Assembly (NCBI GenBank): GCA_900766975.1
Contig: CAAFXO010000042.1
Coordinates: 1-44,848, forward strand
Direction: 5' to 3'
Source: Bacteroidales bacterium
Lineage (GTDB): Bacteria > Bacteroidota > Bacteroidia > Bacteroidales > Muribaculaceae
Length of the DNA stretch: 44,848 nucleotides
Shown here: piece by piece, positions 7,740-16,316 of the stretch
How the letters are laid out: every line of letters begins with the position of its first letter
Numbering within the stretch: position 1 is the stretch's first letter
Translations under genes and position numbers: made by a program
The notes under the pieces: model-generated
The model's database searches: none
Told to the model about the DNA's origin: nothing
What the model saw: only the letters and a program-made list of their open reading frames with translations

Positions 7740-9182
7740 ATGATGCGTGTTAAAACTAAATATTATTGGTGGGGCGGATGCATCGCGGTGCTGATCGCTT
7801 TCTTGGTGTGGGGCGGCATCTATATCAGCCGATCACATTCCTATTCTGACGAGGAGATTCAAAACCTCTTCGCCAAGGGATTGCATGCCGTCGAACAGGA
7901 TGATGTGGTCAGCGCTTTCTCTCATCTGCAAAAAGTCATCGATGCCACCGCTGATGGCCGCGATGAGGATACTCACTTCGAAGCTACTGTATATATGGCA
8001 CTCATTTTCACCGATATGGGTCAACTCGATGAAGCTTATTCCCTAATCAATAAGGTGAAGTATCGCGAAACTAATCGCCCCGAACTGTATGCCTCGCAAT
8101 ATTACCTCCGTCTGATGGGGTATCTGACTCTGAATAAAGGTGATGTCAAAATCGCTAAGGACTATATCAACCGCTCCCTCGAACTGGAAAGAAAATTATA
8201 CCCCAATGACACAGCTTTCGTATATCTCGATCTCTCCAACCTCTGCGAGATATATTACCTCGATCGCGACTATGAAAATGCCCTCAAACTCGTAAGACAA
8301 CTCGAGGGTGAACGAGACGTGGAGAATACCTACTTCTTGGCGCAAACCTACTATGTGCATGGTCTGCTGATGCTCGACAGCCATAAGCCTGACTCCGCTA
8401 TGTATTATGTCCGTCGGGGTCTGAAGATCGCACGCCAATCAGGCAACACCGCCTCTACCGAGTCGCAACTCCTCAGCGTCGCTTGCCGTGCTGACTCTAT
8501 GTCCGGCAATCTCAACCGTTATATTGCCGACCGTCACTCCTTAGACAGCGTCAATCAGAAAATCAAAGGGGGTGAAGTCGCTCGGCAGATCGCCGTGATC
8601 CGCGAACAAAATAAGATGACTCTCCTCCGGCGCGAAAGCGAACTCGACCATGCCATCAATATGATCGTCATAGGATTCATGATCATGGTCATCATCATGC
8701 TCACACTCCTCTTCTATTCCTTCCGCAAACGAGCACTCGACCGCCAACGACTCGCCCAACTCGAGAAGAATGAACTGAACTCCGCCATCGAAAAGGAACG
8801 ACTCGAAAATGAACTCCTACAATTGAAGCAAGCCAAAACCGCCTCCGAACTGGAGAAAGAGAAAACCGAGAAACTTTCCATGAGCATCAAACTCGTGGAG
8901 CATAGCGAAGGCGACGATGTCAAGGATAGCCTCCTAGCCCTCGATGCAGCCCTTCATGCACAACATGCCGATTTCCTCCACCGCATCAGCCGTGCTTATC
9001 CTCGCATCTCCGACACCGATATCCGCCTCTTGGGCTTCATCCGTATGGGACTCGCTCCCGCTGTCATCGCCAAGGCCCTTAATGTCACCACCGGCAGCGT
9101 CAACACATCCCGATATCGTCTCCGCAAAAAACTCGGCCTCGATAGCAATGTCAACCTTAACACCTTTGCCCAAAACTTTTAG
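7740..9182 (+). CDS. Membrane-anchored TPR regulator with LuxR-like HTH
   Basis: The 480-residue protein starts with a membrane helix (about 8-27, WWGGCIAVLIAFLVWGG). TPR-like helices follow to about 260, then a second membrane helix (about 301-322, 'MIVIGFMIMVIIMLTLLFYSF') and a coiled coil. The C-terminal helix-turn-helix (about 425-475, 'DIRLLGFIRMGLAPAVIAKALNVTTGSVNTSRYRLRKKL') matches that of the gene at 6121-7644. The layout places TPRs outside and the DNA-binding domain inside the inner membrane, as in Bacteroidetes TPR regulators. ATGs at 7740 and 7743 are adjacent; a GTG at 7737 is less likely. It has its own promoter. The Omp28-type gene downstream, preceded by a 14-bp palindrome, is the obvious candidate target; this is inference. 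Confidence 0.8.
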   Translation: MMRVKTKYYWWGGCIAVLIAFLVWGGIYISRSHSYSDEEIQNLFAKGLHAVEQDDVVSAFSHLQKVIDATADGRDEDTHFEATVYMALIFTDMGQLDEAYSLINKVKYRETNRPELYASQYYLRLMGYLTLNKGDVKIAKDYINRSLELERKLYPNDTAFVYLDLSNLCEIYYLDRDYENALKLVRQLEGERDVENTYFLAQTYYVHGLLMLDSHKPDSAMYYVRRGLKIARQSGNTASTESQLLSVACRADSMSGNLNRYIADRHSLDSVNQKIKGGEVARQIAVIREQNKMTLLRRESELDHAINMIVIGFMIMVIIMLTLLFYSFRKRALDRQRLAQLEKNELNSAIEKERLENELLQLKQAKTASELEKEKTEKLSMSIKLVEHSEGDDVKDSLLALDAALHAQHADFLHRISRAYPRISDTDIRLLGFIRMGLAPAVIAKALNVTTGSVNTSRYRLRKKLGLDSNVNLNTFAQNF

Positions 9183-9192
9183 AGCGCTCTCC
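9180..9192 (+). repeat. Dispersed boundary motif, variant
   Basis: TAGAGCGCTCTCC; its TAG is the stop codon of the preceding gene and the centre AGAGCGCTCT is palindromic. Confidence 0.6.
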
Positions 9193-9234
9193 TTATTCTT
9201 ATAGAGCCAATCTTGTTAACATATTTTAACAATC

Positions 9235-9260
9235 TGTCTATATAGTTGTCTATATAGACA
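9235..9260. promoter_or_regulatory. Candidate operator: 14-bp palindrome plus repeated half
   Basis: TGTCTATATAGACA (9247-9260) is a perfect palindrome, and TGTCTATATAG recurs 12 bp upstream (9235-9245). It lies just upstream of a weak promoter match (TTG at 9262-9264, TATCTTTA at 9287-9294), a typical activator position for the gene at 9435. Confidence 0.5.
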
Positions 9261-9434
9261 CTTGTTATCATTCACTTTTATCGTTGTATCTTTACGGCAA
9301 ATTCATTTTCAATAGCTTGAATTTACGGCCATTTGGTTATGGAAGTATTAAAAATTCAATCAAATTGTTAGTAAATCAAATAAGACAGTGACACTTTTCT
9401 AATCCATCTATATAAACTCAAAAACGCAATGCTT

Positions 9435-11036
9435 ATGAAGAGACTATTTACCATCTTGATTGCAGCGTGTGGTGTCTTAACCGCCTTCGGTTATGACTAT
9501 CATGTTACGACACAGCCAACCGATCGCAAGGTGCTGCTCGAAGAATTTACCGGTATCCATTGTGGCAACTGCCCCGATGGCCACAAGTATGCTTCGCGTC
9601 TATTGCTTGCTCAGCCCGAAGATGTCTATGTGATGTGCATCCATGGCGGTATGTTTGCCATACCGGCTTTCGATGAGCCGGACTATCGTACCGACATCGG
9701 CGAGGAGATCATCACCGAGTTCGGCGTCACCTCGTTCCCTTCGGGCATGATCAATCGTTACAATTTCGATGAGATCGGCACTGTGATAAGCCGCAGTTAT
9801 TGGACTCAGTCGAGCCGCACCATGACACGCACCTCAGCCCCGGTCAATCTCTGGGCAAGTGCCGAATATAATAAAGATACTCGTATGCTCGACATCACCG
9901 TCGAAGGATATTTCACCGAGTCTGTCACTGCCGCCGACGATGGCTCCGTTCCTACTCTCAACGTAGCCATCACCCAAGACTACATACAGGGTCCTCAATC
10001 GGGTGGCTTGGTGGGCAATGAGTATATCCACAAGCACATGTTTCGAGATTTCGTAACCGAAGGAACCTGGGGCGAAGCCCTTGAGAGTGCCAATGCCGGT
10101 GAGTTTTTCGTCAAGAATTACTCCTACGCCCTCCCCGAAGCCTATAAGGATGTTGCCGTGGTGCCCACGGACTTGGAGGTAATAGCATACGTAACTATGG
10201 GTAAGCGCGACGTGCTCAACGTAATCGGTTGCCAGCCCGTATGCGAAGGCATGACCGCCATCTACGACCCCGAAATCGCCTTGGAGAAGATCCCTGCTTC
10301 GCGCGGTTATTACTTCAATTACATCGACCTTTATGTCGACAATCGCTCCACCGAACCGATCACCACTGCCCTCTTTGAGGTTAACTCCAATGGTGAGGTG
10401 TATACCATATCTTGGGAAGGAGAAGTACCTCCTCGTTCCGTAAATACTCCCATCCGCATCGAAGTGCCTGCCGCTGCCGGCGAAGAAACCAACCGCATGA
10501 AGGTGAAGATGACCAAAGCCAATGGCACCGACGTCTCCACTTCGACTCTCACCATGTCGTATGGCGAAATCTTGGAGGTGCCTACCGAACTGAAGGTGAA
10601 GCACCGCACCGATCGCTTTGCCGCCGACAACACCTATTTGCTCCGAGATGAAACCGGCGAGGTGGTCCGCGAGTTCGGTCCCTACGAGGATGGTCTGGCG
10701 GAGACTTACGAAGAAAATGTCTCCTTGGAGCCGGGTAAGAAGTATTGCTTTGAAATCGCTGACGCCTGGGGCGATGGTATCCTCTCGCCGCGCGGCAATT
10801 TCAAAATCTATGACACCAACGATCAGCTCGTGACTCAGCAACTCGAGATCAGCCTCTTCGGCATTCGCATCTTCGTGAAGGCTGCCGATGACTCTGCTGT
10901 CCGCAATATCCTGAGCGAGAAGCCGCATGAAGTGGCTCGATATGCTCTCGATGGCACTCGTCTCGAGGCTCCCGCTGCCGGCATCAACATCGTGGTGATG
11001 AGCGACGGAACAGTCTCCAAACAATTCGTGAAATAA
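9435..11036 (+). CDS. Omp28-related exported protein with thioredoxin-like CGNC motif
   Basis: The protein has 533 residues, starting at the ATG at 9435 (MKRLFTILIAACGVL; an ATG six bases upstream is possible). After a signal peptide it reads VLLEEFTGIHCGNCPDGH, with C43 and C46 in a thioredoxin-like site, then 'HGGMFAIPAFDEPDYRT' and 'FGVTSFPSGMINR'. This is the Omp28 family pattern (Porphyromonas gingivalis Omp28). A middle beta-rich region follows. The last 45 residues ('VARYALDGTRLEAPAAGINIVVMSDGTVSKQFVK') are a type IX-like C-terminal sorting signal, so the product is probably secreted or surface bound. It is first of three consecutive exported-protein genes. Redox activity is plausible from CxxC but not shown. 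Confidence 0.8.
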   Translation: MKRLFTILIAACGVLTAFGYDYHVTTQPTDRKVLLEEFTGIHCGNCPDGHKYASRLLLAQPEDVYVMCIHGGMFAIPAFDEPDYRTDIGEEIITEFGVTSFPSGMINRYNFDEIGTVISRSYWTQSSRTMTRTSAPVNLWASAEYNKDTRMLDITVEGYFTESVTAADDGSVPTLNVAITQDYIQGPQSGGLVGNEYIHKHMFRDFVTEGTWGEALESANAGEFFVKNYSYALPEAYKDVAVVPTDLEVIAYVTMGKRDVLNVIGCQPVCEGMTAIYDPEIALEKIPASRGYYFNYIDLYVDNRSTEPITTALFEVNSNGEVYTISWEGEVPPRSVNTPIRIEVPAAAGEETNRMKVKMTKANGTDVSTSTLTMSYGEILEVPTELKVKHRTDRFAADNTYLLRDETGEVVREFGPYEDGLAETYEENVSLEPGKKYCFEIADAWGDGILSPRGNFKIYDTNDQLVTQQLEISLFGIRIFVKAADDSAVRNILSEKPHEVARYALDGTRLEAPAAGINIVVMSDGTVSKQFVK

Positions 11037-11062
11037 CCGTTTCTACGACAAAAAAAATTTAA

Positions 11063-11076
11063 GGAACGCGCTCTAA
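11063..11076 (-). repeat. Dispersed boundary motif, exact copy
   Basis: Reverse complement of TTAGAGCGCGTTCC, followed on that strand by TTAAATTTTTTT. It lies between two co-directional genes, 27 nt after the stop. Confidence 0.85.
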
Positions 11077-11127
11077 GACACTTATAAAACATTAAACCCG
11101 AATTATTAACATAAAAACCAATATATT

Positions 11128-12834
11128 ATGAAAAAATCATTATTCACACTATTCGCGATCGGACTCGCTTTCGGTGTTTCCGCTCAATGGACGGCAGATC
11201 CGCTATTGGTCTTCCCCGAAGAGTCTTCGTTGTATGTTCATGAGATGAAGACAGGCCCCGGCGGCACGACATATTTCCTTATCGACCATCCGGCAGGTGC
11301 CGATGAGTATGACTTCGAGAATGTGAAGTATGACTTCCGCCTGCAAGCCTACGACAAGGAGGGCAATAAGCTCTTCGACGGCGAATATGGCAAGTTAATC
11401 TCCAACTATCCCAACCGCTCTTATACCGTCTGCAACGACTATCTGATGGTCGACCGCGACGACAATGCCATCGTCTCGGTGGCGGACTGCCGCAATTCCG
11501 CCGACGGCTCCCAAATGTCGTATACCATCTATAAGATCTCTCCTACCGGCGAGATGCTCTGGGGCGAAGATGGCGTGAATGTCGATGATGGCATCGCTCG
11601 CGATTTTAATGCTCACATGTCGATGGCGCAACTCGACGACGGTTCGTACGTCTGCGCTTGGCAACGCAGTTATGGCGAAAACAACTGGGCCATAGAGATT
11701 ATGAAATTATCGGCTGATGGTCGCCTCCTATGGAATGCCGACGAGACTCGCATGATCTCAGATGCCACTTCTTACACCTATCCCTACGTGGTCAACGCCG
11801 GCGACAACCAGTGCATTCTCGTATATGCCAAAGGCTCGAACCAGGAAATATATGTCCGCAAACTCGACATCGACGGCACTAACGCCTGGGGTGAAGATAC
11901 TCGCGTATATCGCTCCGGTTGGGGTCAGATCCCATTATGGACCATCCTCGACGTCAAGCCCTCGGGAGATGGCGGTGTCATCATCGGTTGGAACGACGAC
12001 CGCGAGTTTACCAACGTCGATTCTGCCTACATCTCCTACGTCAAACCTGACGGCAAGTTGGGCTTCCTGGCAGCCTCGGAAAATGGCGACGTGAAACTCG
12101 GTTACTCCGAAATGCGTGCACTCAGCGTCAAGGTGATGGAACTTAACGGTGATTTCTACGCTATGTGGCGCGAAACAAGCTCGGGACAGAGCTGGAACAG
12201 CATCCGCGCTCAGCGCATCTCCAAGAGTGGTGAACTCCTCTGGGATGAGGAGGGTGTCGAGGTAATCCCCATGACTCAAGTCGCTTTCGGTTATTTCAAC
12301 CTCACTCCCGCTCCCGATGGCAATATCGCCCTCTTCTATATGAAGAATGACAATTACACCATATCCTGCTACGTTGAGCCCCGTAATGCCGAAACCGGTG
12401 AACGTGCTTTCGAATCTGACGATATAGATGGTCTCCCCATCACTGATGTTCTTAACCCATCGGCAGCCAATCTCGTGGCTGAACCCTGTCCCGAACATGA
12501 TTTCTGGGCTATCTCTTGGACCGAAGGTTACACCGACTATTCATGGTATGTGCAGCGCCTCGGTTATGACTATAAGACCGGCCCCGACATGAGCGGCGTC
12601 AAGGATATCGCAGCCGACAAGAAGGTCGCATCTTTCAATTATGATGGCACCTCCTTCAACAGCGCAAATGCCGGACGTCTGATCGTCAGCAACCTGGCTG
12701 GCGCCAAGATGTTGGAAACTAACATCAGCGCTTTTGAGTCGCTCAGCTGGAATGCACCCGCTCCCGGCGTCTACACCGCTACCCTCATCCCCGAGAAGGG
12801 TAAAGCCATTTCGATCAAACTCCTTTGTAAATAA
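11128..12834 (+). CDS. Exported protein of unknown function with C-terminal sorting domain
   Basis: The 568-residue protein has a clear signal peptide (MKKSLFTLFAIGLAFGVSA) with Gln at the predicted +1. The body has repeated segments of the type 'LQAYDKEGNKLF', 'ISPTGEMLWGEDGV', 'LSADGRLLWN' and 'ISKSGELLWDEEGV'. These look like propeller blades, each with a G-x-x-L-W turn. I know of no enzyme with this pattern. The last 80 residues form a type IX-like sorting domain ('GRLIVSNLAGAKMLETNI', 'PGVYTATLIPEKGKAISIKLLCK'). It lies 91 nt after the Omp28-like gene and 102 nt before the FN3 gene, so one transcription unit is possible. Confidence 0.75.
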   Translation: MKKSLFTLFAIGLAFGVSAQWTADPLLVFPEESSLYVHEMKTGPGGTTYFLIDHPAGADEYDFENVKYDFRLQAYDKEGNKLFDGEYGKLISNYPNRSYTVCNDYLMVDRDDNAIVSVADCRNSADGSQMSYTIYKISPTGEMLWGEDGVNVDDGIARDFNAHMSMAQLDDGSYVCAWQRSYGENNWAIEIMKLSADGRLLWNADETRMISDATSYTYPYVVNAGDNQCILVYAKGSNQEIYVRKLDIDGTNAWGEDTRVYRSGWGQIPLWTILDVKPSGDGGVIIGWNDDREFTNVDSAYISYVKPDGKLGFLAASENGDVKLGYSEMRALSVKVMELNGDFYAMWRETSSGQSWNSIRAQRISKSGELLWDEEGVEVIPMTQVAFGYFNLTPAPDGNIALFYMKNDNYTISCYVEPRNAETGERAFESDDIDGLPITDVLNPSAANLVAEPCPEHDFWAISWTEGYTDYSWYVQRLGYDYKTGPDMSGVKDIAADKKVASFNYDGTSFNSANAGRLIVSNLAGAKMLETNISAFESLSWNAPAPGVYTATLIPEKGKAISIKLLCK

Positions 12835-12875
12835 TCTCTCTCCTCTCTCCTCCCCTCTCTCCCCCCTCCCCCCTC
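12835..12875 (+). repeat. 41-nt pure pyrimidine tract
   Basis: Starting right after the stop codon at 12834, every base on the plus strand is C or T up to 12875. A further pyrimidine-rich stretch with CCTATCT repeats runs to about 12901. It lies in the 102-nt gap between two exported-protein genes. Confidence 0.85.
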
Positions 12876-12936
12876 ATTCCTATCTCCTATCTCCTCATTC
12901 CTAATTAACTTTAGTATTAACCAAAATAGTGCAGTT

Positions 12937-15708
12937 ATGAAGAAATTATGTTTACTTACTTTGGCACTGCTTGCCACAGCTCCCTCTTGGGGTCAGGCTG
13001 TGTTGGGATATGATTTCGCTGTTACCCAGGGTGAGTATCACCCCCTCGGCGAAGAAGCTACCCTTCTCGACATGTCTGCCGTTACTGACCTGAAAGAGAC
13101 TGCTTTCACACCTTCAGGTATTGTTACGAGTGAGAATATCGATGTCACCGGTTTCGACCTAGGCTTCACTGTCAATTACAATGGCACCGATTGCGATCAC
13201 TTCGTAGTCTATGGTCTTGGTATCGTGCAGCTTGGCGGCGAGACTATCACCCTCCTCTCCGATGGTGACGGCTGGACCATCACTCGCGGTCTGGTAAATG
13301 GTCTGGTGTGCTACAACAATGGTTGTGTCGCTCCGACCGAGAATACAAAGATCCTCTATACAGTCTCCGGCGAGGCTCCAAATCGTGTCCTCACCGTCGA
13401 GTATCAACAATTAGGTCTGACCTCCTCGTGGTGGGAAAGCGAGGCTCAACATGAGATCACCTACCAGATTTCGCTCAAGGAGGATGGCACTATCTCCTAC
13501 TGCTTCCAGGAGTTCGATGCCGGCGAAGAGGAATATCGCTTCTATATCGGTGTGACCGGCAATCAGGGTGAGTACAAGACTCTCGGCGGTAGCAGCATCG
13601 ACGAAGGTGCCCCCTCCACCAATGCCAACAGTACCACTATCAACAAGATCCCCGGCGGCAAGACCGTTACCCTCACTCCCCCGAGCGACTGCGTTGCTCC
13701 TTCGGCTCAACCCACCGACCTTGAGATCACTACTTCTTCCAAGAAGATAGAAGGCGCGTTCGTCGCTTCCGAAGATGCCGATCATTATCTGATCATCTAC
13801 ACCGACGGTTCTGATCTGACTGCCACTCCCGAAGATGGCGTCTCTTATGCCAACGGCGATCAATTAGGCAATGCTACAGTGGTGAAATATACTACTGACA
13901 CTTCCTTTACACTTAGCAACCAGACCGGTGGCACCGCTTATAAGTTCTTCGTATTCGGTGCAAACTCTTTCTGCTCGAATGGCCCGGTTTACCTGAATGC
14001 CGCTCCACTCTCTCTCTCCGTTTCCACCAAACCGGAATCTCCTGCCGCTATTGTAGCTGTTCCCAGAGATCTTAATTCCGTTAAGATCTCTGTTACCGGA
14101 AACACTGCCGGCGACAATGTGCTTGTGGTCTACAATACGGAGATCGAACGCAGCATGTATGGCGACCATGCACTGATCGGTGAACTTTCCGGCATATATG
14201 CTACCGGCGATGAAATCGAAGGTGGTGGTAAAGTGGCTTACGCCGGCCCCGCTTCCGATGAGATTATCGTGGAAGGTCTTGAGCCCTCTACAGCTTACCA
14301 CTTCCTGGCTTATTGCTATAATGATCTCTCGGAATATTCTACCGATGAGGTTAAGGATCAGACTTCTACCTACATTTCCGTACCCTCCGACATTAACTTT
14401 AGCAATTCTATCCGCTATCAATCTTATGCTACCGGATGGTCCGTTTCTAATCCCGACCATTTTAGAGTTATCGAGACTAATGCTACTACCGGTGGTAATG
14501 ATTACCAATACCAATGCAATTTCACCAGCTCGGCTGCCGAGGGTGTGATTGATTGGGCTCAGATGCCTCCTGTGGTTATCGAGAAATCTCATGCCATCAT
14601 GACTCTCGAATACACTATGTATTCTACCCTTAACCGTTTCTCAAAAGAGGCTTACAATACCTGGGCTGAGAATGATGTATTCGCCATCCAGGCATCGACC
14701 GACGGCGGCGAAACTTGGGAGGACGTAAGCAAGCATACCGCTACCAGCCACCCCGAGATCGCTGAAATGACCGATTTCGTCAACCTCCAAGCCGATTTCA
14801 CTCCCTACACCGGCAAGACTATCCTCGTCCGTATTTATTGGGAAACTTACAACCCTTCAGGTTGGGGCGCAACTCTCGTGCTTAATGGTGTGAAGCTCGA
14901 ACAGGGCGAATTGACCGCTACTCCCGTACTCTCCGTTGGTGATGTTACTCACAATTCAGCTAAGCTCAGCTGGATCGGTACGCAAGACAATTATGAGATC
15001 AGCTTCGGCAAGGTGGGCGAAGAACCTGCTATCTACGAGGCTACCGGCTCCGAACTCGTGATGACCGACCTCGACTTCTCTACCGACTACACCGCTTCTA
15101 TCCGTGGCGTCGCCGGCGAGGGTGACTACTCCGAATGGTCTGAGCCTGTCAACTTCACCACTGCCAATTATCCCGACTGCGTAGCTCCGACCGATCTCGA
15201 AGCTAATATCGACAACTTCGCCGAGGATAAGAGCGCCGTGCTCAGCTGGGTGGCTGCCGACGATCACCTTAACTGGGAGGTTCGCTACCGCAAGTCGACC
15301 GACTCTGAATATACCTTCGTATCCGACCTCACCGAGACTACTACCACTCTCACCGAGCTCGAGGATGAGACTGCTTACATCTGGAGCGTACGTGCTAATT
15401 GTACTTACGACCGCACCACCGTATGGAGCTCACAGAACCGCTTCGAAACTCCCCAATGCAGCGGTTTGAGCGCTCTGAGTGCCAAGGCTATCGGCGTGAG
15501 AGGCAACAATGGCTATGTCAATGTCCTCAATGGCGCCAATGCTCTCATCGAGTATGTCGAAGTTTACGATGCTGCCGGTCAACTCGTGAAGCGCGTTGAT
15601 GTAGGCTCTACCGACAATGTCATGATACCCGTTGGCAAGAACCACGGTGTATACATGGTGACTGTCGGCCTCGCTAAGAAAACTGCCACCTACAAGGTTG
15701 TGCTGTAA
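12937..15708 (+). CDS. Large exported FN3-repeat protein with C-terminal sorting domain
   Basis: The 923-residue protein has a signal peptide (MKKLCLLTLALLATAPSWG, Gln at +1). An N-terminal beta-sandwich-like region of about 230 residues comes first, then FN3-like modules, among them 'AYKFFVFGANSFCS', 'TAYHFLAYCYND' and 'DYTASIRGVAGEGDYSEWSEPVNFTT'. A jelly-roll-like 'cleaved adhesin' segment is also present ('AIQASTDGGETWEDVS', 'LVRIYWETYN'). The last 80 residues are a type IX-like sorting domain ('IEYVEVYDAAGQLVKRV', 'GVYMVTVGLAKKTATYKVVL'). The architecture suggests a surface or secreted binding protein; the ligand is unknown. A strong terminator follows at 15729. Confidence 0.78.
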   Translation: MKKLCLLTLALLATAPSWGQAVLGYDFAVTQGEYHPLGEEATLLDMSAVTDLKETAFTPSGIVTSENIDVTGFDLGFTVNYNGTDCDHFVVYGLGIVQLGGETITLLSDGDGWTITRGLVNGLVCYNNGCVAPTENTKILYTVSGEAPNRVLTVEYQQLGLTSSWWESEAQHEITYQISLKEDGTISYCFQEFDAGEEEYRFYIGVTGNQGEYKTLGGSSIDEGAPSTNANSTTINKIPGGKTVTLTPPSDCVAPSAQPTDLEITTSSKKIEGAFVASEDADHYLIIYTDGSDLTATPEDGVSYANGDQLGNATVVKYTTDTSFTLSNQTGGTAYKFFVFGANSFCSNGPVYLNAAPLSLSVSTKPESPAAIVAVPRDLNSVKISVTGNTAGDNVLVVYNTEIERSMYGDHALIGELSGIYATGDEIEGGGKVAYAGPASDEIIVEGLEPSTAYHFLAYCYNDLSEYSTDEVKDQTSTYISVPSDINFSNSIRYQSYATGWSVSNPDHFRVIETNATTGGNDYQYQCNFTSSAAEGVIDWAQMPPVVIEKSHAIMTLEYTMYSTLNRFSKEAYNTWAENDVFAIQASTDGGETWEDVSKHTATSHPEIAEMTDFVNLQADFTPYTGKTILVRIYWETYNPSGWGATLVLNGVKLEQGELTATPVLSVGDVTHNSAKLSWIGTQDNYEISFGKVGEEPAIYEATGSELVMTDLDFSTDYTASIRGVAGEGDYSEWSEPVNFTTANYPDCVAPTDLEANIDNFAEDKSAVLSWVAADDHLNWEVRYRKSTDSEYTFVSDLTETTTTLTELEDETAYIWSVRANCTYDRTTVWSSQNRFETPQCSGLSALSAKAIGVRGNNGYVNVLNGANALIEYVEVYDAAGQLVKRVDVGSTDNVMIPVGKNHGVYMVTVGLAKKTATYKVVL

Positions 15709-15728
15709 TTATACTATCCTAAGATAGA

Positions 15729-15774
15729 AATCGGGTGCCTCAACTGCGGTTGAGACACCCGATTCTCTTTTTCG
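15729..15774 (+). terminator. Rho-independent terminator after the FN3 gene
   Basis: A 15-bp stem (AATCGGGTG.CTCAA against TTGAG.CACCCGATT, one mismatch) encloses a 6-nt loop and is followed by CTCTTTTTC. It ends 66 nt after the stop, between convergent genes. Confidence 0.85.
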
Positions 15775-15775
15775 G

Positions 15776-15789
15776 TTAGAGCGCGTTCC
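15776..15789 (+). repeat. Dispersed boundary motif, exact copy
   Basis: TTAGAGCGCGTTCC directly after the terminator, in the gap between convergent genes. Confidence 0.85.
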
Positions 15790-15833
15790 CTGCCCGAATC
15801 TCTGTCGGCGGTGCGGCTTCTTTTTGTGGTCGG

Positions 15834-16301
15834 TTAATACTCGATCTTGTCAGGCTTTTCATCCCAGAGACGGAAGGCGGCAAGCGCCTCTTCGCTCAGC
15901 AGGCGGCTTGACTTCAAGCGGCGCTGCTCCGGCTTCAGGTCGAGCTCATCGTAGATGAAGGAGTCGTCGAAGCCTATGTTGGCTGCGTCATGCTTGTCGT
16001 TGCCATAGTAGAGTCGGTCGAGATGCGCCCAATAGATCGCTCCGAGACACATCGGACAGGGTTCACACGAGGAGTAAATCTCACAGCCGCTCAGATCGTG
16101 GGTGCCAAGCTTGGCGCAGGCATTGCGGATGGCACTCACCTCGGCATGTGCCGTCGCGTCATGATTCGACGTTACACGGTTCACTCCGGTGGCTATAATC
16201 TCGCCGTCGCGAGCTATTACTGCACCAAACGGGCCACCTCCGTTGGCAACATTCTCTTTGGAAAGGTCAATCGCCTTTCGCATCAATTCTTCTTTTGTCA
16301 T
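15834..16301 (-). CDS. guaD: Guanine deaminase (CDA-fold nucleoside/base deaminase)
   Basis: The 155-residue protein has the zinc-deaminase signature: HAE at 52-54 and PCPMC at 81-85 (ligands H52, C82, C85; catalytic E54). The stretch 'GGGPFGAVIARDG', 'SSCEPCPMCLGAIYWA', 'DAANIGFDDSFIYDEL' and the C-terminal KIEY closely follow Bacillus subtilis-type GuaD, in length as well. It would convert guanine to xanthine plus ammonia in the cytoplasm. tRNA adenosine deaminase (TadA) is the main alternative, but the GFDDSFIY segment favours GuaD. It lies 15 nt downstream of an unrelated exported-protein gene on the same strand, so co-transcription is likely. Confidence 0.85.
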   Translation of the reverse strand: MTKEELMRKAIDLSKENVANGGGPFGAVIARDGEIIATGVNRVTSNHDATAHAEVSAIRNACAKLGTHDLSGCEIYSSCEPCPMCLGAIYWAHLDRLYYGNDKHDAANIGFDDSFIYDELDLKPEQRRLKSSRLLSEEALAAFRLWDEKPDKIEY

Positions 16302-16316
16302 AATTGGTATTTTCGA

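Noticed and set aside
9834..11024. Long antisense open frame of 396 codons
   Set aside because: Shadow of the Omp28-like gene, which has signal peptide, CxxC motif and sorting domain; the antisense product has no recognisable features.
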